NCBI GenBank assembly: GCA_039583875.1
Contig: CM077151.1
Coordinates: forward strand, 107,836,609 to 107,900,608
Direction: 5' to 3'
DNA length: 64,000 nt
Origin: Platanthera guangdongensis
Lineage: Eukaryota; Streptophyta; Magnoliopsida; Asparagales; Orchidaceae
Each line of letters starts with the position of its first letter. Positions within the stretch are counted from its first letter, which is position 1. Shown here in pieces: positions 32,870-44,477 of this stretch. Both the position numbers and the translations under genes were made by a program. The notes beneath the pieces were generated by a model that was not told the origin of the DNA, did no database searches, and saw nothing but the letters and a program-made list of their open reading frames with translations.

Positions 32870-33438
32870 CTCCCCCTTGAAGTGAGAAGTGGTGAATAAC
32901 TCCAGCAGCTCCCGTAACCTTGCACCTGGTCCCTCCGATAGCATCTACGAAGAAATGTCCAAGACATAGTCCTCGCCCCACATATCATGGACCATGAGGG
33001 AGCCCTCCAGCATCTCCCAAAAGGAGCCATGCTTCCCTCTGCCTTCTTCAGCTTCAACCTCCACTCATGCATCATAGGAGTATCACCAACTTCCTTGGGC
33101 ACAAAAGCCCAAGCCTTGCTGCCTCTGAGAGAAGTCACCTCATCAGCCTTGGTGTCAACCACCTCCTTGATTTTAGTGGGGTTATCACAGCGAGAAGAAC
33201 CTTGCTCGACCTGAGGGCTAACAAGGAAACACGGAACCAAGTCTGTCGTGTTCCCTTCACTATATCGAGCTGGTGGCTTACTGATTCTCTTCGATCTCCG
33301 AAGAACCTGATCATGGCTAACCACCTCCGCTGCTTCTGAACCATCTCCAATCCCGGGCAAACCCGGAACAATGCTCTCCTTGCTTCCTGAACAAGACGCC
33401 TCCTCACTGGAACCAAGAGCACCTGGAGCAACGCTCCC
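32870..33438 (-). pseudogene. Element E region between integrase and 3' LTR; remnant of pol tail
   Basis: On the minus strand the frame from 33360 gives LRRSKRISKPPARYSE, the basic segment that ends copia integrase and precedes RT. Instead of RT it passes into a short stretch (TSLRGSKAWAFVPKEVGD, then MVHDMWGEDYVLDIS in another frame) and the polypurine tract. RT and RNase H are deleted; the deletion point is near 33150-33000. Confidence 0.65.
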
Positions 33439-35199
33439 CTAGCTACCTGAACCAGAAAACTCCCCTCTTGAACAAGAACAACCTGGAACATTGCTCCCCT
33501 TGCTTCCTGAACCGGAAGCCTCCGCCTTCGAGCCAGAAGATCCTGGAGCATCGCTACCCCTTCTTCTCGACTCTGATGCCTTTGCCTCGGAGCTAGAATA
33601 ACCTGGAACACCTGGTGACTCAGGCAAATCCACTTCCTTAGCAGCAGCCTTCTTCAGCCCATCATCTGACCTGCTTATCTCTAGCTCCACATGAGAGCTA
33701 CCCCAATACGGCGTCAACTCATCAAAGACAATGTCTCTCGACACTATGAGTTTCTTCGTCGCAGGATCCATACACCTCCATCTTCTCCTCTGCTCATCAT
33801 ACCCAACAAAGACTAGCTTTGTTTTGAGAGCACCTGGAGAGTGTATATAGCAGGTAGATCCAAACACCCGAAGGTGCTTCACTGAGGGCTTCACTCCGAA
33901 CATCAGCTCATAAGGAGTCTTCACTATGATTGGACTAAGAGGCATCTGGTTGATGACATGAGCAGCACAGGCCATCCCTTCCGCCCAAAGAGCCTTCGAA
34001 ACGTCTTTACTCTGAAGCAAACACTTGCAGGTCTCCGTTAACCAACGGATCATCCGAGCTGCAATACTACCTTGTTGTGAAATATGTCCACAAGAAAGCT
34101 CCTTCCGGATCCCTTGCTTCCTGCAAAAGTGTGAAAACTCGGTTGAGCCAAACTCACCACCGATACTTGTCCTCGACACCTTGATCCTCTGGCCAAGCTG
34201 GCCTTCCACAAGCTTCTTGAACTCCACAAACAAGTGTACCATGTTGGACTTCTTCTTCATGAAGTATACCCATGTATACCTAGAATAGTCATCAACCAAT
34301 ATCAGCATGAACCTGCTGCCTCCAAGACTGGCCATGACGGTCGGTCCCACCAGAGCACAATGGACAACCGCCAATGGTGCTTTATATCTGGATTGTGCTT
34401 TGTCAACCATAAAGCGATAGGCTCCACTTTCCTGACATCCCGTACACCCCCGACCATCGCCATAGGATGACAATCTAAGCAAGCCTCTTATGAGTCTTCT
34501 TTCCGCCATTGCTTTCAGCTTGTCCATCCCTACATGCCCCCGTCTTTCATGCCAGATAGCTGCACTATCACTGGCATTCATCCGATCAACTCCAGAACTA
34601 GTTGATGTCCCAACTACGTTCTTCTCCTTACCTCCGACATGAGCTACATTCGCCGAGAGCAAGACAACCTTGCACTCCTTCCGAAGATGACCTTGCTGCT
34701 TGCATTTATAGCACCTTGGTCCTTCCTTCCTCTTCCTATCACGCCTAGGAGAAACACTCCTTTCTTCCTGATACGAAGTAGAGGGACCATCTTCAGCAGC
34801 AACCTTCACCTTCTTCCTGAACAACCCATCAAGGGAAGTCCAAACCTCCGCAGCTGACCGACATCCACTGATGTGGTCCAAGAGCTCCGATGAGATCACC
34901 TGCTTGAGAATTGACTCTGCTTTCGCATTTGTCTCCTTCCAAGCTCTCATCTCTTCAGCATTGCCAGCAGTATCCTCTTGTCTTCCTGCTCCGCATACAA
35001 CCTCCCAAAGATCCTCACCAAGAAGAAAACTCTTCATACAGGACTTCCACCATTCACAGTTCATCGCTGTAAGGAGATCAATGCCAAGACAACTTGCATC
35101 TTCCACTGTCATGGTTCTACCACTGGTTTCCTCTACAGAAGAGCAACTACTTCCATTGAGCACTGCTTGACCACTCCAACAACCTGCCTCTGATACCAT
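33439..35199 (-). pseudogene. Element E gag-integrase ORF
   Basis: A long minus-strand frame (to 33439, open from 35256 inside the LTR). The in-frame ATG at about 35200-35198 overlaps the primer site and gives MVSEAG. Parts in order: gag (WWKSCMKSFLLGEDLWEVV, SELLDHISGCRSAAEVWTSL), CCHC knuckle CYKCKQQGHLRKEC near 34700, GAG-pre-integrase (WHERRGHVGMDKLKAMAERR), integrase with Asp in LILVDDYSRYTWVY and FGVKPSVKHLRVFGSTCYIH near 33880. The usual protease DSG motif between knuckle and pre-integrase is not seen. The last third is Ser/Gly/Glu-rich (PGSSGSKAEASGSGS). Confidence 0.85.
35188..35198 (-). other. Primer binding site of element E, overlapping a start codon
   Basis: The minus strand reads TGGTATCAGAG directly at the LTR edge, complementary to initiator-Met tRNA. 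Together with the last LTR bases it forms ATGGTATCAGAG, so the first in-frame Met codon of the gag ORF overlaps the primer site. Confidence 0.9.
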
Positions 35200-37087
35200 G
35201 TTGAAATTCAACAAAACTGTAGAGGCCTCCTCGGATACCCTGTTGACACTCAACAAACCGGCGAAGCATACCCCACTTATATTGTTGAAAGTTTTCCCGG
35301 ATCGTAGAGTTTAGCAGGGGTTATCTCAACAAAGCAGTAACAACCAGCAACACATACAGCACAAGCTTCTTTATTGATCAAGAGCAAACTTCTTTACAAG
35401 GTGAGACAAACATGGCGAGACATGCTTCATCAAAACCCAAACCAGGAGAGCAGAGACAGTTACAAAGACAAGAAACAAAATAAGTCGCGCTGACTCAATC
35501 AACAAGCCGCCGGTATACTGCTGTGGAGTACGCTCAGTCCGCCAGTTCGCCAGACTGCAACCCAAGCCACGCGGACTACCCCTTATACCAATGCTTAACT
35601 CTTCACCGCCGATCTGCAGGCCTCCTGACCGCGAGGTCTCCTAGCCGCCAAACTGCACAAGCTGCGTCACCGAATGGAACAGTCCGCCTGAAACAGGCGA
35701 CTTCCTGAACCCCGAACCACGTTGCTAAAGAGAAGACCGCCTGGTCGCTATCCGCGACCTGCTGTTTACCGCCTGTTGCTTAACCGCAGAGTCCGCACTG
35801 TCCCTGACCGCAATCAGAGCCAAGTTCTGGCTTTCCAGCGCTATCCGCACAACCTGCACAGCACAACCAGGTCAACTCTCAAACCGCGCGGACACCCAAG
35901 TCCAGACTGCAGCAACGTACGCGAGCTCAATTATTGTTCACTTACTTCGGTTTAGGTTGCCTACTCCTGATGTAACATGGGTCCTATTTATAGGCACGAT
36001 GATGAGTATGGTCACCGCCCTAGCCGATAGGAACACCGCCACATCCCGCAGCAAGAACAAGTGTGTCCGCCATCCCGCTAACACACATTCCAGTTCGCCG
36101 CTCCTGTGCAGATAGCCAGTCCGCCCCAGCTTCTCCAAGGCCGGACTCCAATATCCAGCCTGCCTTGCCGCCAGAGGCCAAGCCAGGACAACCACAGCCG
36201 GACTCCACAACAGCTATGTCCGCCAATCCGCGGACACAGCACCAGTCCGCATAACCCGAGCCCGCAGCCTCGCCATCAAGGCACCTGCCGGACTCAGCGG
36301 ACACTCGGCTTCCGTCCGCACATCCCGAGTCCATTGCCTCAATCTCCAAGGCACCGCTGGACTCAGCGGACACGCCGATCCAGTCTGCTTACACAGCAGA
36401 CTCCAGTCCGCATTCCTGAGTTCATAACCTCATCACAAGGCTAGACCGAACTCAGTGGACTCCAGCTTCAGTCCGCACGCTCTTGCCCAGGCAATCCTCC
36501 AGTCCGCATACCCCCAAGCTAGCAAACAAGGCAACAACACTTCTACTAGGCTTGGCGGACTGAGAAAGCAGCCCGCGCTCCACTGCGTGATCTCCCCGGA
36601 CTGAGCCATCCTAGACTTGGTTCAGATCACACCAAGTCCAGTCCACTGGCCACGAGGGCCAGTCCGCACTTACTAGCGGACACTGGATCTAGCCCGCCAT
36701 ACCGGGCGACCTCCAGCTTCTGTCCGCACTGACCAGCGGTCTCCACGGCTTCTACTTGCCGCTCCACTAGAGCAAGACCAAGGCAACTGCCAAACCGGTC
36801 TGCCGAGCTCCATTTCATCAGTCCGCTTCATGACGAACTCCGCGGATAGGATTTCTATCCGCCCGTTTACTTCCTGGGAACCAACTGCCTGCTGAGTAAT
36901 CCCCGGCCTGTCAGACCGCCGCTGCTGTCCGTGTAGTGCGCGCGAATAGACCGCCCAGGCCGCCACAGAGCAAACCGCCTGCAACATCCCTGCCGACTTA
37001 GCTGTCCGCAAACCCTGTCTGCGTAGTCCGCGCGGATAGGTTGCCCAAGCCTTCCATTTACCCACTTTCACTTCACAAGTTTCAACA
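35199..37087 (-). repeat. Element E 5' LTR (1889 bp)
   Basis: Near-identical to 30981-32869 with scattered substitutions. TATA box CCTATTTATAGG (plus strand) at 35983-35994, GTCCGC array at about 36040-37040. Confidence 0.95.
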
Positions 37088-37092
37088 CTTTT

Positions 37093-38472
37093 CGCTCCTT
37101 AATTGAATGGCTTTTGCAAGCTCCCTCGGGTTTGTCTCAGTATTTCCTAGAAGTGTTCCTTGTTGCCTTTCAGATACCATCCTTTCGAGTAAACTAATCT
37201 GAATCTCCAAATTGTGAATTGAGCCCTCTTGATTCTGGAAGGCTACATCAGTAGTTTGCATGAACTTGGTCAGTATATCTTCTAATGTTGGCTTCCTTGG
37301 TTCCGGTTGTTATGGTTGTCCAAACACAGGTTGCTTCCCTTGATTTCCTTATCCTCACCAAGAGAAATTGGGGTGGTTCCTCCATCCAGGATTGTATGTA
37401 GAATTATACGGGTTATTGTCTTGGTTGAATGGAGGTTTGATGTTGTTTCCCATATAGTCAACATGTTCTTGCACTTGAGGTTCACAACCAAGCATTCCAC
37501 TAAATGAAGGCTCCCATTGTTGAGGTGCCATGGAGGGTGATGTTAAGGAAAGGTTATCCATCTTTTGGTGAAGCTTCTCCACTTGAATGGCTAAGGCAGT
37601 GACAACATCCACTTCATACATTCCTGTAGGATTATTAGGCTTTTGTCTTATGGTAGTCCATTGATATTTGTTCGTAGCCATGTCTTCTATCAACTGTTGA
37701 GCCGCCTCAGGTGTCTTATTGTTCAAGGTGCCTCCACTAGCTGCATCGATCATCTGTTTAGTCGCTGGATCGAGACGATTGTAAAAAGTCTGAATCTGAA
37801 TCCATGAAGGTAGTGCATGATGGGGACACCTCCTTAAGAATTCCTTGAATCGTTCACATGTGTCGTACAATGATTCAGAATCAAATTGAACATACATAGA
37901 GATGTCATTCCTTAACTTTGCAGTCTTCGTCGATGGAAAATACTTCATTAAAAACTTCTCAACCATCATATCCCAAATAGTAATCGACCCTCTAGGTAAT
38001 CAGTTTAGCCACTACTTCGCCTTATGCCTTAGTGAGAACGGGAACAATCTTAATCGAATGGCATCATTGGAAATGCCATTGATCTTGAATGTATCACATA
38101 TCTCCAAGAATCCGGCTAAGTGTGTATTAGGATCTTCATCTGCAGGCCATCGTACTGAACATACTATTGAACCATCTATATAACACTAGGCTTCAATTCA
38201 AAATTATTGGTAACTATTGGTGGTCTAACGATGCTTGACCCAGTTCCTTGGAGATTAGGTCTAGCAAAGTTAGACATGGTTTGCTCATTTTGGTTTGCCA
38301 TGGTATCTAAATTTTTCGGATGATGCTCTCCATGGTTTACTGTTTCCTCTTCTGAAAGTCCTTTTGAAATGTCTGTGGTATTAATTTCCACGTCCCTTTG
38401 GTTAGTGTTATGAATAATTCGCTCTAGGTCAGGATGAAATGGTGCTAGCCCATAATTTCTGCCCCTGGTCAT
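37093..38472 (-). pseudogene. gag: Element D gag, main part
   Basis: Minus-strand ATG at 38472 (MTRGRNYGLAPFHPDLERII) reads to 38176, a conserved start for Athila gag, including ARPNLQGTGSSIVRPPIVTN. Frames shift between 38176 and 37969, then MMVEKFLMKYFPSTKTAKLR, ETCERFKEFLRRCPHHALP-type and QMIDAASGGTLNNKTPEAAQ blocks follow. Asn/Pro-rich PFNQDNNPYNSTYNPGW and NHPNFSW lie at about 37400-37355. The part to 37093 ends with AIQLRSEK, where element E is inserted. At least three frame breaks. Confidence 0.87.
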
Positions 38473-38598
38473 AGACTAACAGACAACAAAACAGAGATTA
38501 AGTGATATAATTATTCCACAAACTAATTTACAGTTATATGTTAATAAACAAAATCTGGTAGATTAATAAGGTTTAAGCTTTCAAAATATTGAAAAAGA

Positions 38599-38616
38599 TC
38601 CCCGACAACGCTGCCA
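38599..38616 (-). other. Primer binding site of element D (tRNA-Asp type)
   Basis: The minus strand reads TGGCAGCGTTGTCGGGGA, 16 of 18 bases complementary to the 3' end of plant tRNA-Asp (perfect form TGGCGCCGTTGCCGGGGA, seen in F at 56560-56577). It follows the LTR end by a short AGTTTT spacer, the standard Athila arrangement. Confidence 0.9.
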
Positions 38617-38622
38617 AAAACT

Positions 38623-40243
38623 TGATGATTATTTTTGTAACAAGTAATAACTTGATGCGGATTCATTCTACACTATAGTATAAACTATGTTGATGGGTAT
38701 ATGCTAGATTGATTTAACCTTCAGGCAAGTGCACCTATCTATCATAGTATAGGAGAAATCTACATCTCGTGTCATATTCCACAAGGTCCTTTCAAATACT
38801 CGTACTCACCCTCACTCTATTATCATACCTATAATTAAAACTGATTTTTAACCTAAATTAAACTAACTTTGACTACTTGGAAAAATAAACATTGGAAGAT
38901 TAAAGATGATAAAAATCCGAAAGTCTTAGAGGATTCACATGAATATAACCACTCATTAATTCAATTCTATGTAATCAGGTAATAATAAGATTATCAAATT
39001 CGTGTATTGTAAGGGTTAAACATTTATCGAATTCTCTCTCGAGCAATTCAAAATCTAAACCTAAGTTAGTAAATTTTCTCTCAAACAATTTACAACCCTC
39101 AAATTTGAATTAAAGTAAATACCCTATCTAATACATAAATTCATGAAACCTTATCTCTAAAATACCATGAATCCATTTATCCGTATTACAATTATCCAAT
39201 CGACATATCTCTCGATCATGCAAATTGAAATGTAAAGAGAAATATCACCTAAATATGAACATATAAACATCATCTCAACTTCCAAATTTCTCAATCTAAA
39301 AAGTTTGAATTCATGTAAAGCAAATAACGAATTCATAACTACGGTAATTCTCTTTGTTTGAAGATCTACATAAGAATAAAATAACACCAATTTGATGAAA
39401 ATAATACGATACATGATTACCAAATTGCTCAAATTAAAGTTTCATGCGAAATAAAAGATAAATAAAGTTAGATCACCAAGAAAAAGGAAAGATTAAGAGT
39501 GATACATGAAAAATTAAACACATACAAAAATCTCCTTCAATTCCTCCTTCTCCTGGGTGGTCCACTTTGTGCTCCAGAAGTTATCTAATGAAAATGATCC
39601 AAAAGTCCTCAAATTTTTCTACAGGTTTTTTATAGTCTCCTAGCAAACAGGGTCGGACACGGGTTCCAACACGGCCATGTTACAGGCTGTGTTGACGGTT
39701 CAAGGGCGGTTCCACACGAACAGGTGTGTCTGGTAGTGGGCCGTGTCAGATGACACGGGTAAGGACACGATCGTGTTGTTCTTCGTGTTCTTCACACACG
39801 GGTTGGTTGGCAGCCGAAGTTGGATTTATGCTGAAAAAGACACGGGTTGGAACACGGGCGTGTTCCCACCCGTGTGGTGCTCTGTCGTTTTCCTTCCATT
39901 TCTTCTGTTCCATCCCGGTTAGGACACGGGTAGGGAACACGGGCGTGTGCCTACCCATGTGTGCTCCATTCTTGTCTTGTTATCAGCCATGTCAAATCCA
40001 TGAACTCCTCTGTTTGCTCCAATACTTCTAGCTCCACTTGTTAGTAATACCTGCATTAGAAAAATAAAGGAATAAATAGACACCTTAATACATGAAATAA
40101 TAAAGACTCCTAATCTGTGCTCTTCTACTCATGATAAAGCAAATTCTTAACACTTTTCATGAAATTACAGCATAGGGAGGTAGAAAATAGTGTACATGAT
40201 TACAATTATGATAATAAAAAGCCTATCATAATTGTACTCATCA
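38623..40243 (-). repeat. Element D 5' LTR (1621 bp)
   Basis: The minus strand begins TGATGAGTACAATTATG at 40243 and ends CATCA at 38623. It carries the CACGGG array at 39964-39656, TATAAAAAA at about 39634-39624, then U5 with CTCGAGAGAG (near 39048) and the conserved AGGTGCACTTGCCT (38738-38723). No coding content. Confidence 0.9.
39624..39964 (-). promoter_or_regulatory. Promoter of LTR D: CACGGG/CCCGTGT array and TATA box
   Basis: Motifs such as ACACGGGCGTGTGCC, ACACGGGCGTGTTCC, ACGATCGTGT, GACACGGCC and CACACGGGTTGG fill about 310 bp and end about 25 bp before TATAAAAAA (minus strand 39634-39624). Confidence 0.8.
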
Positions 40244-40704
40244 TTGCCTAAGCAAATACCTAATCTCATCCATTATAGGAGAATGAACTAGTTTCCTAAC
40301 ATTCGACATGGATCCGTAAGAATTTAATCGCGAAACGTTAACGTCATTGCCAATTTCTAGTGGTGATGGGACAGAAAATTCTACTCGAATCTGGTGCACA
40401 TGCACTGAAATAATGACTCTGATCCTATGAAATTGTAACAGATTAAATTGTTCCCGCTAAACAACTAAGACAATAAATATATTTTTTTGGATTGTCTTGC
40501 TGAAAATAAATAGGAGATTATTAAATTTTTTTTATTAATTTTTTTTGCAAGAAAATAAAAATTTTAGGATGCTTTTTGCGAACCCAAAAAAGGAATTATT
40601 TTTATTATTTTGGCAATGAATCGTGCAAATGCGGGTCGACGTACTAATAAAAGGGGGAGGGTGCGAATTATAAAATTGACGTGAACCTCCCTCTGATACC
40701 AAAT
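40244..40704 (-). mobile_element. Element K leader (minus strand), cut by D
   Basis: After the LTR of K (from 40705) the minus strand reads a primer site TGGTATCAGAG (40701-40691) and AT-rich leader. No convincing gag is visible before D begins at 40243. A short stretch at 40430-40250 may be coding but has no family motif that I recognise. Confidence 0.65.
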
Positions 40705-42150
40705 TGATGCAGGCCAATGGGTTCGACAGATTAAACTACGCGCTCTTGTGTTCAACAATTAAATTAGATTCGTAGCGTGCGGGATATCTCTAAAATTCTA
40801 TCGATAATTCAACAAATTTATCAACACGCATGCAAAGGGACGCTAGCCCTTTTATAGTTTGAACAATGACTATTTGCCAATGTTCGCTCAAGAGAATAGG
40901 CCCTACCCGATCCGGACAATTAGTAATTCAAATTAAAATTATCCATAAAGCATTCACAAAACCAACACTAGAGTATCCAGACTAAAATAGCGAGTTAAAA
41001 GAAGTCCAAAATCGATCCCAAATTAACTTAAAACGAGGGTGGCCAAACCACTTGAACTCAAGAAGAAATCAAGGTTAAGGAAACGGATTTCCTCTAACGC
41101 TCATGAGTTATACCCTATTCAAGTTATACGAAATTATTGGGACTAATAAATGCTTAAAAATCAGATTTTAATTAAGGCACAAATTTAAATATAAATCAGG
41201 ACAAATTACTAGCCTTCTAATCCATCAAACTCTCACAAGTATTTTAGAAGAATTCACACAAGTGATGTTTAGAAATTAGTTACCCAAATCCCAAGAAAAT
41301 CCATCCACAAGATGAGTGGAGGAATTACTCACGACGGTGGTTGATTCTATTTCCATGCAAAATCCTTGAATCCGCACCGGGCGATAAAGACGCGTTCCAT
41401 TTTACTTTCACAAACCATAGGGGAGGGGGAAACCTTGAATGACAATATATATGGAAAGAGAAGAGAGGAAAGGTGGTGGCCTATTCTTATCAAAGGGTGG
41501 AGGGTCAATGTTTTATTGTTGGGAGAGAGGAGGGTGTTCTGCTTTGTTGTTGGAGAGGAGGAAGGATAGTGGCCTGCTCGGGTATTGAGGTGGTGAAGAG
41601 GGTGGTCGGTTTTTGTTGGTGGAGAGGGAGAAGTGTGCCCGAAAGGTTGATGGAGGGGGCTCGGGATTGGGGTGGTGATGGAGGGGCTGGTCGGTTTTTG
41701 TGATGGGGAGAAGAAGGGCTGTTTTGGTGTAGAACTTATGGTGGGAGGAAGAGGAGGAGAGGTAGCCAAGATAGAGAGGGGGGTGGAGCTGGCCGGTGGC
41801 CAAGAGAAAGAGGGAGGAAGGAGGTGGCCGAATATTGCCAGGGGAGAGGGAGAATTATAAATAGAATTTAGGGTTTTCAATTTCATTCATAAATTACCAA
41901 ATACTTCATAAGCATGGCCTTAAATAGCGTACACCACTCCATCTCCTCCATTCAAATATTAAATGACATATGATGGTTATAAGCACCCACCAACATGAAA
42001 TAAAAAGGCACAATAATTTAATGCATGAAATAAAACACTATTGATGGTTTTAGGCACCCATCTTACATGAATTAAGAATACAATAAAGACATGCATGAAA
42101 ATAAAAATGCTTAAATTAAAAATTGCTATTATATAATTATAAAATAAATA
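40705..42150 (-). repeat. Element K LTR, outer boundary uncertain
   Basis: The inner edge is fixed by the primer site (minus strand ends GGCCTGCATCA). A TATA-type box TCTATTTATAATT lies at about 41866-41853 on the minus strand, followed by a C-rich, Pro/Ser-coding stretch (41880-41350) that reads as an open frame but looks like low-complexity leader. Two similar copies of GATGGTTnTAnGCACCCA lie at 41970 and 42043. I cannot place the TG start; it lies somewhere in AT-rich DNA at 42000-42160. Confidence 0.5.
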
Positions 42151-42171
42151 TTTATAATTATATATTTTTAT

Positions 42172-42335
42172 TTGATGGTGACGGCGGATGTCGAGCAAAA
42201 CGTGTAGGGGCAGTGTCATTGGCGAAGAACGTTGTGGTATAATTTCCATCTTTGAGCTTGCGGCAACATTCGTCCCAATCAACGAACTCTCTATGTCGGG
42301 GATCAACGACCGCATCAGCAACGCCGCCATCATTC
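42172..42335 (-). other. Unrecognised coding-like fragment
   Basis: One minus-strand frame stays open for about 50 codons and has real-protein composition: DPRHREFVDWDECCRK, then LKDGNYTTTFFANDTAPTRF. It is GC-rich between AT-rich K sequence and the truncated copia J, and its frame differs from J's. It may be a captured host gene piece or part of an element I do not know. I assign no family. Confidence 0.25.
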
Positions 42336-44100
42336 AGTGAGAGCGTTCATATCTTCATCCATAGCAGCTTTCCAATGAGGAATAATAAGAGCATCTTTGT
42401 AGGAAGCTGGAAAAACATTTGCGGATAGAGCCAGTGCAAAGCTCCTAAATAAAGGAGACAACTGCGCATAAGAAACCACATCATGAAGAGGATGTTGAGT
42501 GCATGACCGAACACCTTTTCGCAGATCAATCAAAAGATCAAGGTCAGTTCGATCTACAATATCAGTACCATCCGAAGAAGGGATAGCAGGCCCAAAAGGT
42601 GGTTGCAGCCGCTCAAGAGAAGAGTCAGAGACAGTAGGAGAATTAGAAATAGAAGGAGAAGGAATAAGAGCAGGCTCTGGAGGAGTTGTTGACACAAGAG
42701 GAGAAGGAGCAGAGTCATCAAAAGAGGGGAGATTAGAGGGAGAGGAAAAGTACGAAACATCCTCAAAGAAACTAACATATGCAAAAACATATTGTTTCCT
42801 AAGAATAGGATCAAAGCATTGGTACACTTTCTATGTCGGGAAATAGCCCGAAAAGATGAACTTAACAGAACGAGGAGAGAGTTTGTCATGACCAGAAGAA
42901 GGAGAGTGAACAAACGTTATGCATCTAAAGACACAAGGAGTCAAAGGGAACGGAGTCCCATCAGGATATAAGATAGAAAAGAGGGGTCTTGCCATCAAGA
43001 ACCGAAGATGGAACTCGATTAATGAGAAAATAGGAGAGAAGAACAACATGAACCGAATAAGAATGGGGAACATGCATATGAGTGAGAAGGCTAAGAGTCA
43101 CATCAAGAAGATGACGATTCTTATGTTCAGTAACGACATTCTAGTCAGAAGTGTAAGGATAAGTTGTTTGATTGACAATGTCGTGATTCAAATAGAATGA
43201 CATGAACTGATGACTAAGATACTCCTTAGGATTATCCGTACGACGAATTTTGACCGGAGTATTAAATTGTGTGTGAATCTCATTCTAGAATGCAGAGAAA
43301 ATAGAAAATATTTCAAAGCGATCATGTAACAAGTACAACCACGTACACCAAGAGTGATCATCAATAAAAGGAACAAAATACATGCTGCTTCGCCCAACAT
43401 TTAGAAGGGGAGTCAGACCCCAAACATCCGAATGAACAAGATCAAAAGGACGAGAGGAACTACGTCCAGTTTTAGCTGGAAAAGGAGAGCGGTGATGTTT
43501 CTCATATTGACAAACCTCACAAGGAAGTGAAGAAACTTCTCAAGGTAAATCAGGGAAAAGCTGATAAAGAATACATAGAGGAGGATGCACAAGGAGAATA
43601 TGCCATTGAAGTAAAGAAGAGGATGAGAAAGTAGAAGAAGTATCAAGGTAGAACAAGCCTCCACTCTCTATTCCAGTAGCAATCGACTCTTTGGAGTGAT
43701 GGTCCTAAAAAACACAAGTGGAAGCAGCAAAAACAACTTCATAGTTCAACTATTTGCAAAGAATAGGTACAGAAAGAATATTGCACGAAAACCTAGGAAC
43801 ATAAAGAGTAGCATGAAGTGCAAGTGAATGAGTAACATGAACCGTGCCAGACCCATAAATAGGAGACTGAGATCCATCAGCAATGAGAACCGGAGGTAAC
43901 CTAATACCCGTATCAAGAGATGATAAAAGACGAGAATTTCTAATCATAAGATTTGTGGCACAAGAATCAATGAGCCATCTTCCTGTAGAAACAAACTTAG
44001 CTGCAACAGAAGTAGGAAGATAAGAAGAAAGAGTGGCCATAGAGAAAAATAGAAAACCACAAGGTTTAATAAGAAAATCCACGCAAACAAAAACATGCAA
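42330..44100 (-). pseudogene. pol: Element J protease, integrase and start of RT
   Basis: Minus-strand order: protease WLIDSCATNLM near 43970, with the catalytic DSG changed to DSC, then VLIADGSQSPIYGSGTVHV and LYVPRFSCNILSV (copia protease end); GAG-pre-integrase with CEVCQYEKHHRSPFP near 43500; integrase with HSDVWGLTP and FIDDHSWCTWLY (43440-43340); a FLNEIH-like catalytic region broken by a stop; PYKVLFPNK-type region at about 43000; DGTPFPLTPCVFRCITFVHS; then a Pro/Ser linker (42720-42600) and RT start. Frames change about five times. DSC makes protease activity unlikely. Confidence 0.78.
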
Positions 44101-44477
44101 ACAACCCGACCAATAATAGGTCGCAAAAATAAGACGAGACCACACGGTTAAGGTGACAACAAACCAGCGGCAAGAACAGAGGTCACGACCAAAATGCAGA
44201 GTGCGCAGCGGAAAGAGAAGAAAGCTTGAACAACCAAGAAGCTGCGCAAACACAACAAGTCAAAAAGAAAAGATGCGGTTAGCAAGGAAAGCCGGACGAA
44301 TAGAAAAAACTCGGAAGGAAGCAAGTTGCAAGCATAGCGAATAGCAAGGGAGGGAAGGGAAGGGAAAGAAACCAGACAAACTGGAAGAAACCGGACGAAG
44401 CCGGTAGAAGAGGCCGAACGGTTAAACAAACAAATTGTGATCGTTTTGAAGCAAATGATTGGTTCGCTCTGATACCC
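44101..44477 (-). other. Element J leader and primer binding site (44465-44477)
   Basis: The minus strand reads GGTATCAGAGCGAACC after the LTR end (initiator-Met type), then a leader without gag motifs. A 120-codon frame here is hydrophobic and without family features; probably chance. Confidence 0.7.

Larger units (their letters stand above)
30981..37087 (-). mobile_element. Element E: Ty1/copia element without RT, 6107 bp
   Basis: Two LTRs of identical length (1889 bp), PBS 35198-35188 adjoining the 5' LTR, a gag-integrase ORF, a polypurine tract next to the 3' LTR (minus strand TTCAAGGGGGAG, about 32881-32870) and CTTTT duplications. The internal region is only about 2.3 kb: gag, knuckle and integrase are present while RT and RNase H are missing. 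E is therefore a non-autonomous copia element that needs RT in trans. In a sampled 200 bp the LTRs differ by about 3-4%, so it is among the younger insertions here. Confidence 0.93.
24409..40243 (-). mobile_element. Element D: Athila-type Ty3/gypsy with extra ORF, split by E
   Basis: On the minus strand: LTR 40243-38623, tRNA-Asp type primer site 38616-38599, gag 38472-37093 and 30975-30706, protease, RT, RNase H and integrase (30620-27066), a regulatory-looking spacer (27060-26320), then a separate ORF (26026-24770). Copia element E interrupts gag. The tRNA-Asp primer, the DLGAS protease motif and the extra ORF after pol place it in the Athila group. The 3' LTR is not in the window; element C abuts the 3' untranslated region at 24408. 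D sits in the leader of element K. Confidence 0.9.

Noticed and set aside
41347..41886. 179-codon Pro/Ser/Thr-rich minus-strand ORF
   Set aside because: Low-complexity leader downstream of a TATA-type box in LTR K; other frames and the opposite strand are open as well.
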